From an uncultured Candidatus Saccharibacteria bacterium (GTDB lineage Bacteria; Patescibacteriota; Saccharimonadia; Saccharimonadales; Saccharimonadaceae): a DNA stretch of 56,478 nucleotides. The notes beneath the pieces were generated by a model. That model made no database searches. It saw nothing but the letters and a program-made list of their open reading frames with translations, and was not told where the DNA came from. Positions 16,811 through 25,737 of this stretch are shown one piece after another; the first letter of the stretch is position 1, and every line of letters starts with the position of its first letter. The stretch covers positions 1-56,478 of the forward strand of contig CALISR010000020.1 in assembly GCA_938041435.1 (NCBI GenBank). Direction: 5' to 3'. Both the position numbers and the translations under genes were made by a program.

Positions 16811-16840
16811 TTGATTCAATATAAGCATTCATGCTATAAT
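16811..16840 (+). promoter_or_regulatory. Promoter of the rpsL-rpsG operon
   Basis: TTGATT (16811-16816), 18-nt spacer, TATAAT (16835-16840). The mRNA leader to rpsL would be about 205 nt. Confidence 0.7.
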
Positions 16841-16847
16841 ACCCACG

Positions 16848-17054
16848 AGTTTCCTCTTCTCGGGGTGGCGTGCTGGTGTGAGCGCGTTGCCTGGCGGAGA
16901 AGGTACAGACACGAGGCGGAGGTGCTGCTCCCAATCGTACACGCAAATATGCTGGGTAATAGCCCAGTAGCCAGTATTCTATGCTGCTGCACCACCAATT
17001 AGGTGAGTGGGATAGGCAGCAGAGTTACGAACTATAAGCAATAAGGAGAATTGC
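16848..17054 (+). promoter_or_regulatory. Long structured leader of rpsL-rpsG
   Basis: The leader contains a hairpin GCTGGG-TAATA-GCCCAG near 16950-16966 and GGTGCTGCTC/GCTGCTGCACC segments that could form a larger stem. Ribosomal protein operons are often regulated by their own products binding such leaders (S7 in the str operon), so autoregulation is a reasonable inference. I cannot match it to a known leader motif. Confidence 0.4.
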
Positions 17055-17468
17055 ATGCCAACCATTAACCAATTGGTGCGCAAGCCACGCAAGACGGCGG
17101 CCCGGAAGTCGAAGTCGCCAGCGCTGGGGCGCATCCACAACGCACTCAAGGTGCGCTACTACGACCAAAATGCACCACTCAAGCGTGGTGTCTGCGTCAA
17201 GGTAACAACCAAAACCCCTAAGAAGCCAAACTCCGCGATGCGCAAAGTGGCTCGTGTGCGCCTCACCAACGGCCACGAAGTCTGGGCATACATTGGCGGC
17301 GAAGGTCACAACCTACAGGAGCACGCTGTGGTGCTCGTCCGTGGTGGCCGTGTGCCGGATCTCCCGGGTGTGCGCTACCATATCGTCCGTGGTGCACTCG
17401 ACCTGCAAGGGGTATCGAAGCGTAAGCAGGGCCGCAGCAAGTACGGCGCCAAGAAGGAGGGTAACTAA
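17055..17468 (+). CDS. rpsL: Ribosomal protein S12
   Basis: The 137-residue decoding-centre protein of the 30S subunit shows the family blocks TTKTPKKPNSAMRKVARVRL, with the lysine of the streptomycin site, and RVPDLPGVRYHIVRG, with the Asp that is methylthiolated in many bacteria. The basic C-terminal KRKQGRSKYGAKK is normal. AAGGAG stands 7 nt before the ATG. rpsG follows after 2 bp of spacing with its own Shine-Dalgarno inside the rpsL end. Confidence 0.98.
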   Translation: MPTINQLVRKPRKTAARKSKSPALGRIHNALKVRYYDQNAPLKRGVCVKVTTKTPKKPNSAMRKVARVRLTNGHEVWAYIGGEGHNLQEHAVVLVRGGRVPDLPGVRYHIVRGALDLQGVSKRKQGRSKYGAKKEGN

Positions 17469-17470
17469 CC

Positions 17471-17950
17471 ATGCCTCGTAAAGTCACGAAAAAACTCCAG
17501 CGCACCATCAAGCCAGACCGCAAGTATCAGTCGGTGCTGGTGCAGCGCTTGATTAACAAATCGATGCTAGACGGCAAAAAGCAAGTTGCTGAGCGGGCTG
17601 TCTATAGTGCGCTCGAGCAAGCTGCACGAAGCCTTAAGAGTGAGGACCCACTGGAAGTGTTTGAGACCTGCATCAAGAACATCAGTCCCAGCTTTGAGGT
17701 AAAGAGTCGCCGCGTTGGTGGTGCTAACTACCAGATTCCATTCCCCATTCAGGGTCATCGTCAGCAGCACTTTGCCTTTATGTGGCTAGTGCAGGCTGCC
17801 CGATCGAAGAGTGGTATGCCATATAGCAAACGCCTAGCAACAGAGATCGTTGATGCGTGCAACCAAACTGGTGTCGCCTTCAAGAAAAAGGAAGACACCC
17901 ACAAAATGGCCGAGGCCAACCGTGCCTTTGCCCACTTTGCCCGCGGCTAA
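17471..17950 (+). CDS. rpsG: Ribosomal protein S7
   Basis: The 159-residue protein nucleates assembly of the 30S head and contacts tRNA in the E site. Recognised by NKSMLDGKKQVAERAVYSAL, the signature VKSRRVGGANYQIPFPI near residues 77-93 and the C-terminal EDTHKMAEANRAFAHF. The Shine-Dalgarno AGGAGG lies in the last codons of rpsL. The usual next genes of the str operon (fusA, tuf) are absent; a terminator follows at once, so the operon is reduced to rpsL-rpsG here. Confidence 0.98.
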   Translation: MPRKVTKKLQRTIKPDRKYQSVLVQRLINKSMLDGKKQVAERAVYSALEQAARSLKSEDPLEVFETCIKNISPSFEVKSRRVGGANYQIPFPIQGHRQQHFAFMWLVQAARSKSGMPYSKRLATEIVDACNQTGVAFKKKEDTHKMAEANRAFAHFARG

Positions 17951-17969
17951 GTTCTGCAGCGCAACGTAC

Positions 17970-18006
17970 AAAACCGCCCGAGGTAGATGCCTTGGGCGGT
18001 TTTGTT
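17970..18006 (+). terminator. Intrinsic terminator of rpsL-rpsG
   Basis: AAAACCGCCCGAGG, loop TAGATG, CCTTGGGCGGTTTT, then GTTATT. Confidence 0.88.
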
Positions 18007-18438
18007 ATTGCTGTATGGTGAGCAGCTGGAGGAGCGGATAATAACAGTGTATCAATCATCTTGCTTTGGTAGCTCTCAGTATCTAGGGGGTGCGTGAGTG
18101 GGGAGAATCTATACCTAAAACCTCAGGAGACCTCGCGTGTGCCTCTGTGTGCTTTTTATTCAGCACTAGCACTAGCTGCCCGAGCCTCTTGTGCGAGGAC
18201 TGGGCCTAGCTATATCTATTTGTGGTTTATTGTACCTTGCCTATATACAGCGATAGAGGCAGGTAGAGCAATGATGTCTTGCTGGTGAAGGCGGAGAAGC
18301 ACGTAATGCGAGCTAAAATGCTTGCGAAAAATATATATTTATCGTCCAGATAGCTACCACTGGTACGACAGGGGTACATATGGGGAAAATAATACGAAAA
18401 TAAGACCAAAAATAGCTTTGCAGGCGCTGCTTTTGTGC
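18007..18438. other. Gene-free stretch between rpsG and the 247-residue hypothetical
   Basis: About 430 bp with no supported gene. It holds short, low-quality ORFs only. Near 18097-18105 there is GTGGGGAGAATCT, a word also seen near 2297-2310. I see no RNA gene and no clear element copy. Confidence 0.4.
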
Positions 18439-18444
18439 TATAAT
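18416..18444 (+). promoter_or_regulatory. Promoter of the 247-residue hypothetical
   Basis: TTGCAG (18416-18421), 17-nt spacer, TATAAT (18439-18444). Confidence 0.6.
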
Positions 18445-18565
18445 GCAAGTTGATACGATTACTTACTACCACGCTGCCACGCGCCACAAAGCACGCAGCA
18501 GGGAGGAATCGGCAGAAAGGAGCCAATGCCGTTAACCAAAATCATAGTGCGGAGTATAAAAAACT

Positions 18566-19309
18566 ATGAGTGAGTATACCAACAATAATACAAGAGAAAA
18601 GTCGTTTGCTAAAAGCGACAAACCGCCAGTGGGCGAGACAAAATATTCAAAATACGACACAGTAAACGATGGGAATGTGCCGACAGTCGAAGAGTTTAGA
18701 GGTCGCTACGGCAAGCCGAATGCCCTTGAGCTGCCATCTGTTCAAGAGATTCGAGGTTGGCTGCAACGTGAGCTTGGGCCGCTATTTGCAATGTCGATGG
18801 CAGAGATGACAGACCAGCACATTGATACCATTCATAATAAACTATCCGAGCTGCGCGATGAGCTTGGCTTGGCAATTGGTGATGTTATTGAGGTCAATGA
18901 TGTTCCATATGTTGTGCCAATCGTTAATGATTTCAAAAGCCCTAAGGACGCTCAAGGCGATGTATCATCGCTGTATTCCGCAATTGAGTCGTCGCTATCC
19001 CACCAAGAAGCGGCGATTTCTTTAGGCGAAGATGGTGGAGCGGAAGAAGGGGTAATCGGCTCATTGATTGGATTCTATGTTGGAAAGCGCCCAGACCAAG
19101 AGGTGATTGATAGTGCCCCTGTTGTGTATGGCATTATTCAGGGTGAGCCAGGCGAAGGCCCGCAGATGATCACAGACCAAGGTGATGTGATTGATGGCGA
19201 GCTTAGCACTGCAAGTGGTATTGTGCTGGTTCCGACTACAGAGTCGCAACGGCTTGAGTATGGTGATGAGCTTGGTTTGGTTCAAGGAGACTTCTCACTC
19301 GCTGCATAA
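18566..19309 (+). CDS. Unrecognised acidic soluble protein
   Basis: This 247-residue protein has no signal peptide or membrane helix. The N-terminal ~35 residues are polar and probably disordered (EKSFAKSDKPPVGETKYSKY). The middle is helical (VQEIRGWLQRELGPLFAMSM and HIDTIHNKLSELRDELGL), and the C-terminal half is acidic and beta-rich with many Gly, Glu and Asp. A promoter at 18416-18444 and a terminator at 19328-19358 make it a single-gene unit. No clear Shine-Dalgarno is near the ATG. I do not recognise it; it may be lineage-specific. Confidence 0.75.
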   Translation: MSEYTNNNTREKSFAKSDKPPVGETKYSKYDTVNDGNVPTVEEFRGRYGKPNALELPSVQEIRGWLQRELGPLFAMSMAEMTDQHIDTIHNKLSELRDELGLAIGDVIEVNDVPYVVPIVNDFKSPKDAQGDVSSLYSAIESSLSHQEAAISLGEDGGAEEGVIGSLIGFYVGKRPDQEVIDSAPVVYGIIQGEPGEGPQMITDQGDVIDGELSTASGIVLVPTTESQRLEYGDELGLVQGDFSLAA

Positions 19310-19327
19310 AGGCTAGTTATAGACGAG

Positions 19328-19358
19328 AGAAAGCCAGTGTGATGAGCACTGGTTTTTC
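19328..19358 (+). terminator. Intrinsic terminator
   Basis: GCCAGTG, a short loop and GCACTGG followed by TTTTTCT. Confidence 0.75.
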
Positions 19359-19359
19359 T

Positions 19360-22197
19360 GTGCAAAAAATCTATGGTGATTGAACAAACAAGCGCGCGTG
19401 CTATGCCATTGAATTTTTAATGGTCGCGTGCATTGGTTGGTGCAATGCGCCCGTTATGGTAAGAAAATAATGTAGTTTTTATGCTATAGGGATATTTGTG
19501 TGCTATATGGATTTTCTTTGTGTATTATAAATTGCTTGAGAGTGAGCAAGAGAATGTCTGAATATAACAAGAGTATATTCAGAGTAGTAGATGGTAAAAT
19601 AGATGAGTATAGATGCGCTCATGTACTATACGTAGGGTATGGTGATGAGCATTTTGCGTGCAAAGTGAGTTGATTGCTTTATCGAATGCATCTTTTTGTA
19701 TATGATACTACACATAACACAAGCGAGGGGCAGTGAGAGAGTATGAATAATGCAAGAATTCGTTCATGTTATTTATTGTTGCTATATTGATGAGAATTTG
19801 AGTGAGCACGAAGTAGATGAGCGACGAGTGTGGTATGAATTGAAATATAAAAAAGTAAAAAATGAGACAACAATAAAGTATAATGCAGAGCTACTAGTAT
19901 TTTTTGCAGTAGCTGAGACACTTTTGCAAAATGATTTGCAAAAATATGAGTGAGCACTACGTTATTAATAATTATTCTGTAGTAGAATATTATTATTTGC
20001 CCGTTCTAATTGGTGTGTGGTGCATATGTTGCGATATTTTCGCATACAGAAAGAGTGATGGAAAGTGTACTATTGCAAAAAATGATTTTTCAACGACTAG
20101 AGCAGCAAGCGGATACTACATACGTGACAAAAAATAATGGCGCATTGCGATGCTACAATAAAAAATGCTGATGGACTATTTGTTATTGATAAAAAAATAG
20201 TTATGCCTAGCAAAAACGTTCGAAGCTTTGCAACATAATGCGCGTGCGAAATATTTTTTGCTACTATGCGAGTGATGAATGATGCAAAAATGGATTGTTT
20301 GGTAGTAAATATAAAATGAGTATGATGGCAGTGTGCACATCTAGGTAAAAATTTGTGAGTGATCATGCAAAAATTGATATAGCTAGGTAGAAAGATGAGG
20401 GTGCGATGTACAATATGTGTGATGAAAATGAAGCGCGTGTAGTAGCAGCGCAAAATTTTCACATTTTTGATTAGGGAAATCTACAAAAATGAGTGTGAGG
20501 GTGTGAGATGCAGTAGGGAGTGAGTTCGCTTGAGTAAATGGCTGCCATGTCCTGGCTAAAATCTATGTAGTGCGTGCAAGCACAAGAGACTTAGATGTGA
20601 TATGAGAAGCAAATTAAGTAAAGGATTGCTACGCTAAAGTCTGTGAACAGAATATAATGATATTCATAATAAAAATTTGAGAATGACAAAACTCAGTACG
20701 GCAAAGTGGTGCAAAAATATAATGCCAAGAAGCGATGATGGTTCGTGCGTGCCAAAATAATGTGATGATTTTGGTGAGGCGCGTATGACATGCGAACCAT
20801 ATATTATAGTGGTTGAAGAAATACAGATAAAAAATGGTATTTTTTGCCATGGTGTGATGCAACGATGGAGTACGTGGTGAAAATTTTCTGCATCACGAGG
20901 CATGATGGTACGTGGTTGAAGTAAAATGAGCGTTTGAAAAATAGTAGGAGAATATTCAACGATAGGTTTGTCAGCAAAATTTTCACAACAAAATAGATGG
21001 GTGTGATGAGGGCTAGAAATAGTAGGCATTGGTGAGCCAAAATATGCGGTAAGTGCGAATAACTTTATGGCCTAGAGGGTGCTTTGTGAGTTAATGGTGG
21101 TGGTTGGATTTGCGTCTGCCTTGCACCAATGTGGCATAGTCACAAATTTTCATGATTGGTTGCATAATGCAAGGAAAGGATGGTTAATGGTGAGATAGAC
21201 ATAACCGATATAGTAAAGCATAAGTTGTATAGAGCTAGCTTAGCTGGCTAGAGCGAAGTTAAAAAATGGATGGAGCATCATGTATATAATCCAGAGAGTG
21301 AGCTAGTATGGTGATATTTTCAGATTTTTGAGCGTGAGTGGCTAATTGTGTACTGAATGTGCGATAAACATAAGCATTGTATAGTGGTCATGGCTATTAA
21401 ATACACACGATCTAATAGGGTGTGATGTATGGTCGGTATAAAAAATAATGATGCGCCATGGATGGTGCGAATGAAGGTTTCAAAATTTTCACATTTTGCA
21501 ATATATAGTACTTTATGATATGAAAACAAATGGTAAAGTATTGGTGCAAATATGCGATGTATGGAGGTAGGGCAGATGGCTCTATGTAAGCAATGTGCAA
21601 AAATGAGATGGGTGCAATAGAGCCATGGAGTACCATAGGTGGCTCTGACAAAAATGCGCAAGGAGACAGCAAAACGATACTTCGCTTAAGGTAGAAGCGA
21701 TAGCGAAATAAACACAAGCGAAAAATTGCTCGATAATTTTTGCAGATACATCGCAGCATTAAAAGGGCTAAAAGAGCGAAAGACAAAGTGATATATACAT
21801 GACAAGTACGGGTGGTTCATTTTTTCACATTTTGACATATAACGAGTATTATTTTCTAGACGCGATAGCGCTCAAAGGGTGCTCTGCTGAGCATATATAT
21901 AATATATGAGCATAATATATTAAGGATAGCGATGGGGCGAAGCAGGCGAATTTTAGCACTATAATGTAATTATCTTTTTTGTAGAATGTGGATGGAGTAT
22001 ATGATCGCGTCATGCCACTTCTTGGCTTATGGCGGGATGGATAAGTGCTTGCAAGACGGGGCGCAATCATGCGGCGAATGAGGTAACTAACAACATATAA
22101 TTACACAGAGTATGTGACCATTTAAAAAATAGAAAAACTAAAAAGTACAACACCTCCACACCCCTGTACTTCGCTAGACTTTGTATGCTGTCTCGCG
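19360..22197. other. Gene desert 1: AT-rich, G-over-C skewed, motif-rich
   Basis: About 2.8 kb without any ORF I trust. The plus strand is rich in A, T and G and poor in C. The word GCAAAAA recurs (near 19362, 19938, 20074, 20285, 20365, 20711, 21598). A longer word around AAAATTTTCACATTTT recurs near 20451, 20976, 21482 and, shorter, 21822. A 9-bp hairpin CTGAATATA/TATATTCAG is at 19558-19582. Minus-strand ORFs up to ~124 codons are His/Ile/Phe/Thr-rich, lack ribosome sites and fit compositional bias. The content could be a decayed region, a non-coding RNA locus or a replication or nucleoid-associated region. Confidence 0.55.
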
Positions 22198-22203
22198 TAT
22201 AAT
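22175..22203 (+). promoter_or_regulatory. Promoter of the rpsF operon
   Basis: TAGACT (22175-22180), 17-nt spacer, TATAAT (22198-22203). Confidence 0.65.
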
Positions 22204-22272
22204 ATAATGCGTTATTAACCTAAGTTTATCGTCCGGATAAACATCCATATGGATTCCAAAGGAGGTTTACAT

Positions 22273-22617
22273 ATGAAACAATATGAACTAACGGTTTTGA
22301 TTCGGCCAGATCTAGAATCGAACCTTGAGGCGCCACTTGCTAAGGTACGTGAGCTGGTGCTCAGCGCTGGTGGCTCTATCACTAGCGAAGACAACTGGGG
22401 CAAGAAAAAGCTGCAGTATAGTATTAAGAAGGAAGACTTTGCGGTGTATGTCTACTTTGAGGTGGCGCTGCCTGCCGATGCACCGCTAAAGATCAGCAAT
22501 GCGCTGAATATTTCTGATGATGTGATCCGCTACTTGCTCGTCAAAGTAGACGAGAAGGGCCGCAAGCTGATGGCAGAGGCCAAAGCGCGTGAAGCCAGCC
22601 GCCAAACAGAAGAGTAA
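22273..22617 (+). CDS. rpsF: Ribosomal protein S6
   Basis: A 114-residue 30S protein that pairs with S18. It opens MKQYELTVLIRPDLE and has the conserved WGKKKLQYSIKKEDFAVYVYF block and the DDVIRYLLVKVDE strand. The start at 22273 follows AAAGGAGG by 6 nt and replaces an earlier in-frame ATG at 22249 that lies before the Shine-Dalgarno. First gene of the classic rpsF-ssb-rpsR order, here followed by efp. Confidence 0.97.
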   Translation: MKQYELTVLIRPDLESNLEAPLAKVRELVLSAGGSITSEDNWGKKKLQYSIKKEDFAVYVYFEVALPADAPLKISNALNISDDVIRYLLVKVDEKGRKLMAEAKAREASRQTEE

Positions 22618-22665
22618 AAATTACCACAACAACTAATAACCACAGTAAAGAATCGAGGAGGATAT

Positions 22666-23103
22666 ATGGCTCGAGGATTTAGCAAAGTTATTTTGATGGG
22701 CAATTTGACGCGCGATATAGAGGTGCGCACCACAGCGAGTGGGCAGAACGTTGCGAATTTTACACTAGCGGTCACTCGCACATGGCGCAACCAAAATGGC
22801 CAAAACCAAGACCAAACCAGCTTCATTAACTGTGTAGCCTGGGGGCGGACTGGCGAAACCATCGCGCAATATGTGAAGAAGGGCAGTCCGCTGCTTGTCA
22901 GTGGTCGCCTCGACCAGCGCAGCTACGACGATAAGGATGGCAACAAGCGCTCTGTTGTAGAAGTAACAGTAGAGGACTTCACCTTCGTTGGTGGTGGACG
23001 TGCTGACGGAAATACAACATCAGCTAACAGTGGTAGTAGCCAGGATGTTGTCATCGAAGATATCGACGACAAGCCGATTGACCTATCAGAAATACCATTT
23101 TAA
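22666..23103 (+). CDS. ssb: Single-stranded DNA-binding protein
   Basis: The 145-residue OB-fold protein protects single-stranded DNA and recruits repair and replication partners. The fold is clear from MARGFSKVILMGNLTRDIEV, TSFINCVAWGRTGETIAQYV and KKGSPLLVSGRLDQRSYDD. The C-terminal tail DIDDKPIDLSEIPF is the acidic partner-binding tip ending in IPF. The linker is Gly/Ser/Asn-rich. AGGAGG precedes the ATG. Co-transcribed with rpsF and rpsR. Confidence 0.97.
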   Translation: MARGFSKVILMGNLTRDIEVRTTASGQNVANFTLAVTRTWRNQNGQNQDQTSFINCVAWGRTGETIAQYVKKGSPLLVSGRLDQRSYDDKDGNKRSVVEVTVEDFTFVGGGRADGNTTSANSGSSQDVVIEDIDDKPIDLSEIPF

Positions 23104-23127
23104 CAACATACTAAAGGAGAACAAATA

Positions 23128-23328
23128 ATGGCCAAGCGCATGCGCAAGGACACACCGGTCTATTTTGACTACAAAGATGCAAAAACATTGCAAAAGTTCA
23201 TTAATATTTATGGGCAGATCGAGCCACGCAGTCGTACAGGGTTGTCGGATAAACAACAGCGACAGCTCGCCGTAGCGGTGAAGCGTGCTCGCCACTTGGC
23301 GTTGCTGCCATTTGTGGCGCAAGGTTAG
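23128..23328 (+). CDS. rpsR: Ribosomal protein S18
   Basis: A 66-residue 30S platform protein with the conserved DYKDAKTLQKFINIYGQIEP and RSRTGLSDKQQRQLAVAVKR. It is close to the usual length. The Shine-Dalgarno AAAGGAG lies 7 nt before the ATG. It follows ssb by 24 bp. Confidence 0.96.
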   Translation: MAKRMRKDTPVYFDYKDAKTLQKFINIYGQIEPRSRTGLSDKQQRQLAVAVKRARHLALLPFVAQG

Positions 23329-23337
23329 GAACTTTTT

Positions 23338-23366
23338 CAGCGCAGTACCTCTGTAACTGCGCTGGC
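23338..23366 (+). other. Hairpin between rpsR and efp
   Basis: CAGCGCAGT and ACTGCGCTG form a 9-bp stem. No T-run follows, so I do not call it a terminator. It could attenuate or stabilise the transcript between the ribosomal genes and efp. Confidence 0.4.
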
Positions 23367-23410
23367 GGATGTTTCGAACGAAGCAGCAACTACTAAACAG
23401 GAGATAGGTG

Positions 23411-23971
23411 ATGTACCAACCAACTGACCTCAAAAAAGGTGTGATTGTGCAGCTCGATGGCAAGCCGTATCGGGTTGTGGACTATAATCAGAAGGTAATG
23501 GGCCGGGGTGGCTCTATTGTGAATGTGCGGCTGAAGAACCTGATTGATGGGAGCGTGCTACCCAAGACCTTTAAGGGGCAAGACAAGATTGAGCCCGCCG
23601 AGGTATCAACACAGAGCGTGCAGTACCTCTATAATGATGGTGATACGTTCTATTTTATGGATCCAACCAGCTTTGAGCAGTTTGAGCTTGCTGCAGACCT
23701 CGTCGACAGCGCTAAGGACTACTTGAAGGAAGGGGATAACCTCGGTTTGCAATTCTTCGACGGCAAGGTGATCAATGTCGAGCTGCCAAAAAACCTCTAC
23801 CTTCAAGTCACCTACACCGAAGATGTTGTAAAAGGTGATACAACCAGCAGTGTGCTCAAAGATGCGACGCTGGAGACGGGCCTTGTCGTCAAGGTGCCAG
23901 CCTTTATTAAGACGGGCGACGTTATTTCTGTCGATACTGCAAGCGGAGAGTACCGCGAGCGCAAGAAATAG
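23411..23971 (+). CDS. efp: Translation elongation factor P
   Basis: The 186-residue factor rescues ribosomes stalled at polyproline. KOW domain: MYQPTDLKKGVIVQLDGKPY; OB domains include TFKGQDKIEPAEV and the C-terminal GDVISVDTASGEYRER. The tip loop that carries the modified residue reads MGRGGS with Arg32, where E. coli-type EF-P has Lys34 (PGKGG). This is like the Arg-type EF-P of EarP organisms, but no earP is in this window. AGGAGAT precedes the ATG at 23411; an in-frame GTG at 23408 is less well spaced. Confidence 0.96.
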   Translation: MYQPTDLKKGVIVQLDGKPYRVVDYNQKVMGRGGSIVNVRLKNLIDGSVLPKTFKGQDKIEPAEVSTQSVQYLYNDGDTFYFMDPTSFEQFELAADLVDSAKDYLKEGDNLGLQFFDGKVINVELPKNLYLQVTYTEDVVKGDTTSSVLKDATLETGLVVKVPAFIKTGDVISVDTASGEYRERKK

Positions 23972-24046
23972 TGCCCTGAGAGCTCATGAGAGCCGCTCTC
24001 ATCGCGTTTACACGCAAAAGTGAGAAAAATACTAGGGATAGCACAC

Positions 24047-24075
24047 ATACACCGCGAAAAGCGGTGTATTTTTTG
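24047..24075 (+). terminator. Intrinsic terminator of the rpsF-efp operon
   Basis: ATACACCGC, loop GAAAA, GCGGTGTAT, TTTTT. Confidence 0.88.
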
Positions 24076-24079
24076 TGCC

Positions 24080-25725
24080 GTGTGATGTTTAGGTTGGAGT
24101 ATCCTAGAGATGTGATAAAAACAACATAGAGAAGTGGCGGTTTTTGCCAATTTTGAGCACAAGCTTATGGGCGTGCTGTGTTTTTTACTAAAGGGTACGT
24201 GTGAGAAAAAGGGTGTAAATAATGTTGTAATAACCAACACATGAGGCTCGTCGTCAAGCTCGATAGGATCGAGATATTATTGTGGAGAATGCAACAGATC
24301 CCTCTGCGACGAAGATGATGTCAAAATATACAAGGTATTGTAAAAAAGACAGAATAGAAACAGAGAATACCTAGCGAACGTTCGAAATATGAGCGTCGTA
24401 GGAAGTACAGCAATTGAGCAAAACGATGATCCCAGCACAACATGAAGGAATAGACATAGTGATGTACAAACAACAGCAGGGCAGCTAGAAAGATATAGTG
24501 AACACAACAACGATGTGCCAATATCAATGATTGCTTTATGTGATGTGCAGCAAGAGCGTGGGAGCTTATGTGCCAGGTAAATGCAATAGCCATAAGCATA
24601 AATGAACAAATTTTCGTTACAGACGAGCATTTACCTTGAGCAATATAATAATGCTTATGGCAACAGGGTATAATATAAAACGTATCAGAGTAAGCATAAG
24701 TATTATATAAATAATGAACACACTTTTTTATTGTGTAGCTGCGAAGCTACGAGCTTTGCTTTGGTGTGCTACTGCAAAAAATTGCATATGACGAAATGAC
24801 GCATGGTTGTCGCTGCGAGATAAAAAATGTGATCATTATCCAGCTTGTCTATTTTTTGAGTTTGGATATTTTTGACTTTTTGCTTTTTCGTGCACGTTTG
24901 TTGTAGCTTGTTGGAGTGTGTTTCATTTTTGATTTTTGCATGCCGGGCAAATTATAGCGAGGCGATATATTACTGCGAAGTATAGACTGCACGCACGAAT
25001 GGCTGATGATAAAAATAATCATCATTTGTAGATTTGTGCAAAAATGAATTGCTTGTTATTGCGGATAGAATTACTTACAGATAGCCCATGTAAATTTTGC
25101 AAAACGTGTATAAGCGCAAAATATTGCGTGATACATCTTGGCTTGTCTATGTGCTGCGAAGCTGCGAAATATACCATTTTGCATACGCAAATACTCACGC
25201 TTGGCTTGCAAAAATGTGATGCTGTCAAAATCAAATTTTTATTTAGACAAGCTGACTCGCTATGCGAAGCATCTACTGCAGTGGCATCGTGTTTTGCTGC
25301 ATATAGCGCTTTTGCGGGAGGATGAATGCGTAGCCTGTTGGTGATGTGGCGCAGCCATACGAGTAAGATATTTTGCTATCACGATGTCCACTCAATTTTT
25401 GTTATATATACTATATGTCTGGCTGAGCTGTCTTGTGTCTTGAATATCCTGCTAGCCTCTAGCGACATGTGCGAACGAAGAATAGCATACTGCAGTGCGC
25501 GATAGTTTGAGTGAGTTATTAATATAAAAGCTGCAATAGCGCGCAAAGAACAAAGCGGATTTTTCCATCATCAAAATTTGAAAAACGGCGGAAGTAAGAA
25601 GCATATCCACGCGCAGTAATATCATCCAATCTCATCATTATCATGCTCTATAGTCTTATGCATTGTGTAAAGATGCAGCAGGTCTATTAGCTTCACACCA
25701 ACTAACTATCTATCTACTCGTGCAG
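24080..25725. other. Gene desert 2 with repeated GCGA-loop mini-hairpins
   Basis: About 1.6 kb without a trusted gene. The word TGCGAAG recurs as the tip of short hairpins with different stems: GTAGCT-GCGA-AGCTAC (24735-24750), TACT-GCGA-AGTA (near 24973), GCT-GCGA-AGC (near 25151) and ATGC-GAA-GCAT (near 25261). GCAAAAA words like those of desert 1 occur near 24773, 25036 and 25208. A lone TATAAT at about 24670 could start a non-coding transcript. I found no known RNA family. Confidence 0.5.
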
Positions 25726-25737
25726 TATAATAAGAAC

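Noticed and set aside
20097..21786. Several minus-strand ORFs of 110-124 codons in gene desert 1
   Set aside because: They are His/Ile/Phe/Thr-rich, lack ribosome sites, overlap one another in different frames and are expected where the coding strand is poor in purines and so in stop codons.
25044..25325. 93-codon plus-strand ORF in gene desert 2
   Set aside because: Cys/Leu-rich product without motif or ribosome site, in a region of short hairpins and low-complexity DNA.
19360..25725. CRISPR array
   Set aside because: Repeated words in the deserts are short, irregularly spaced and not separated by uniform spacers; no cas genes are present.
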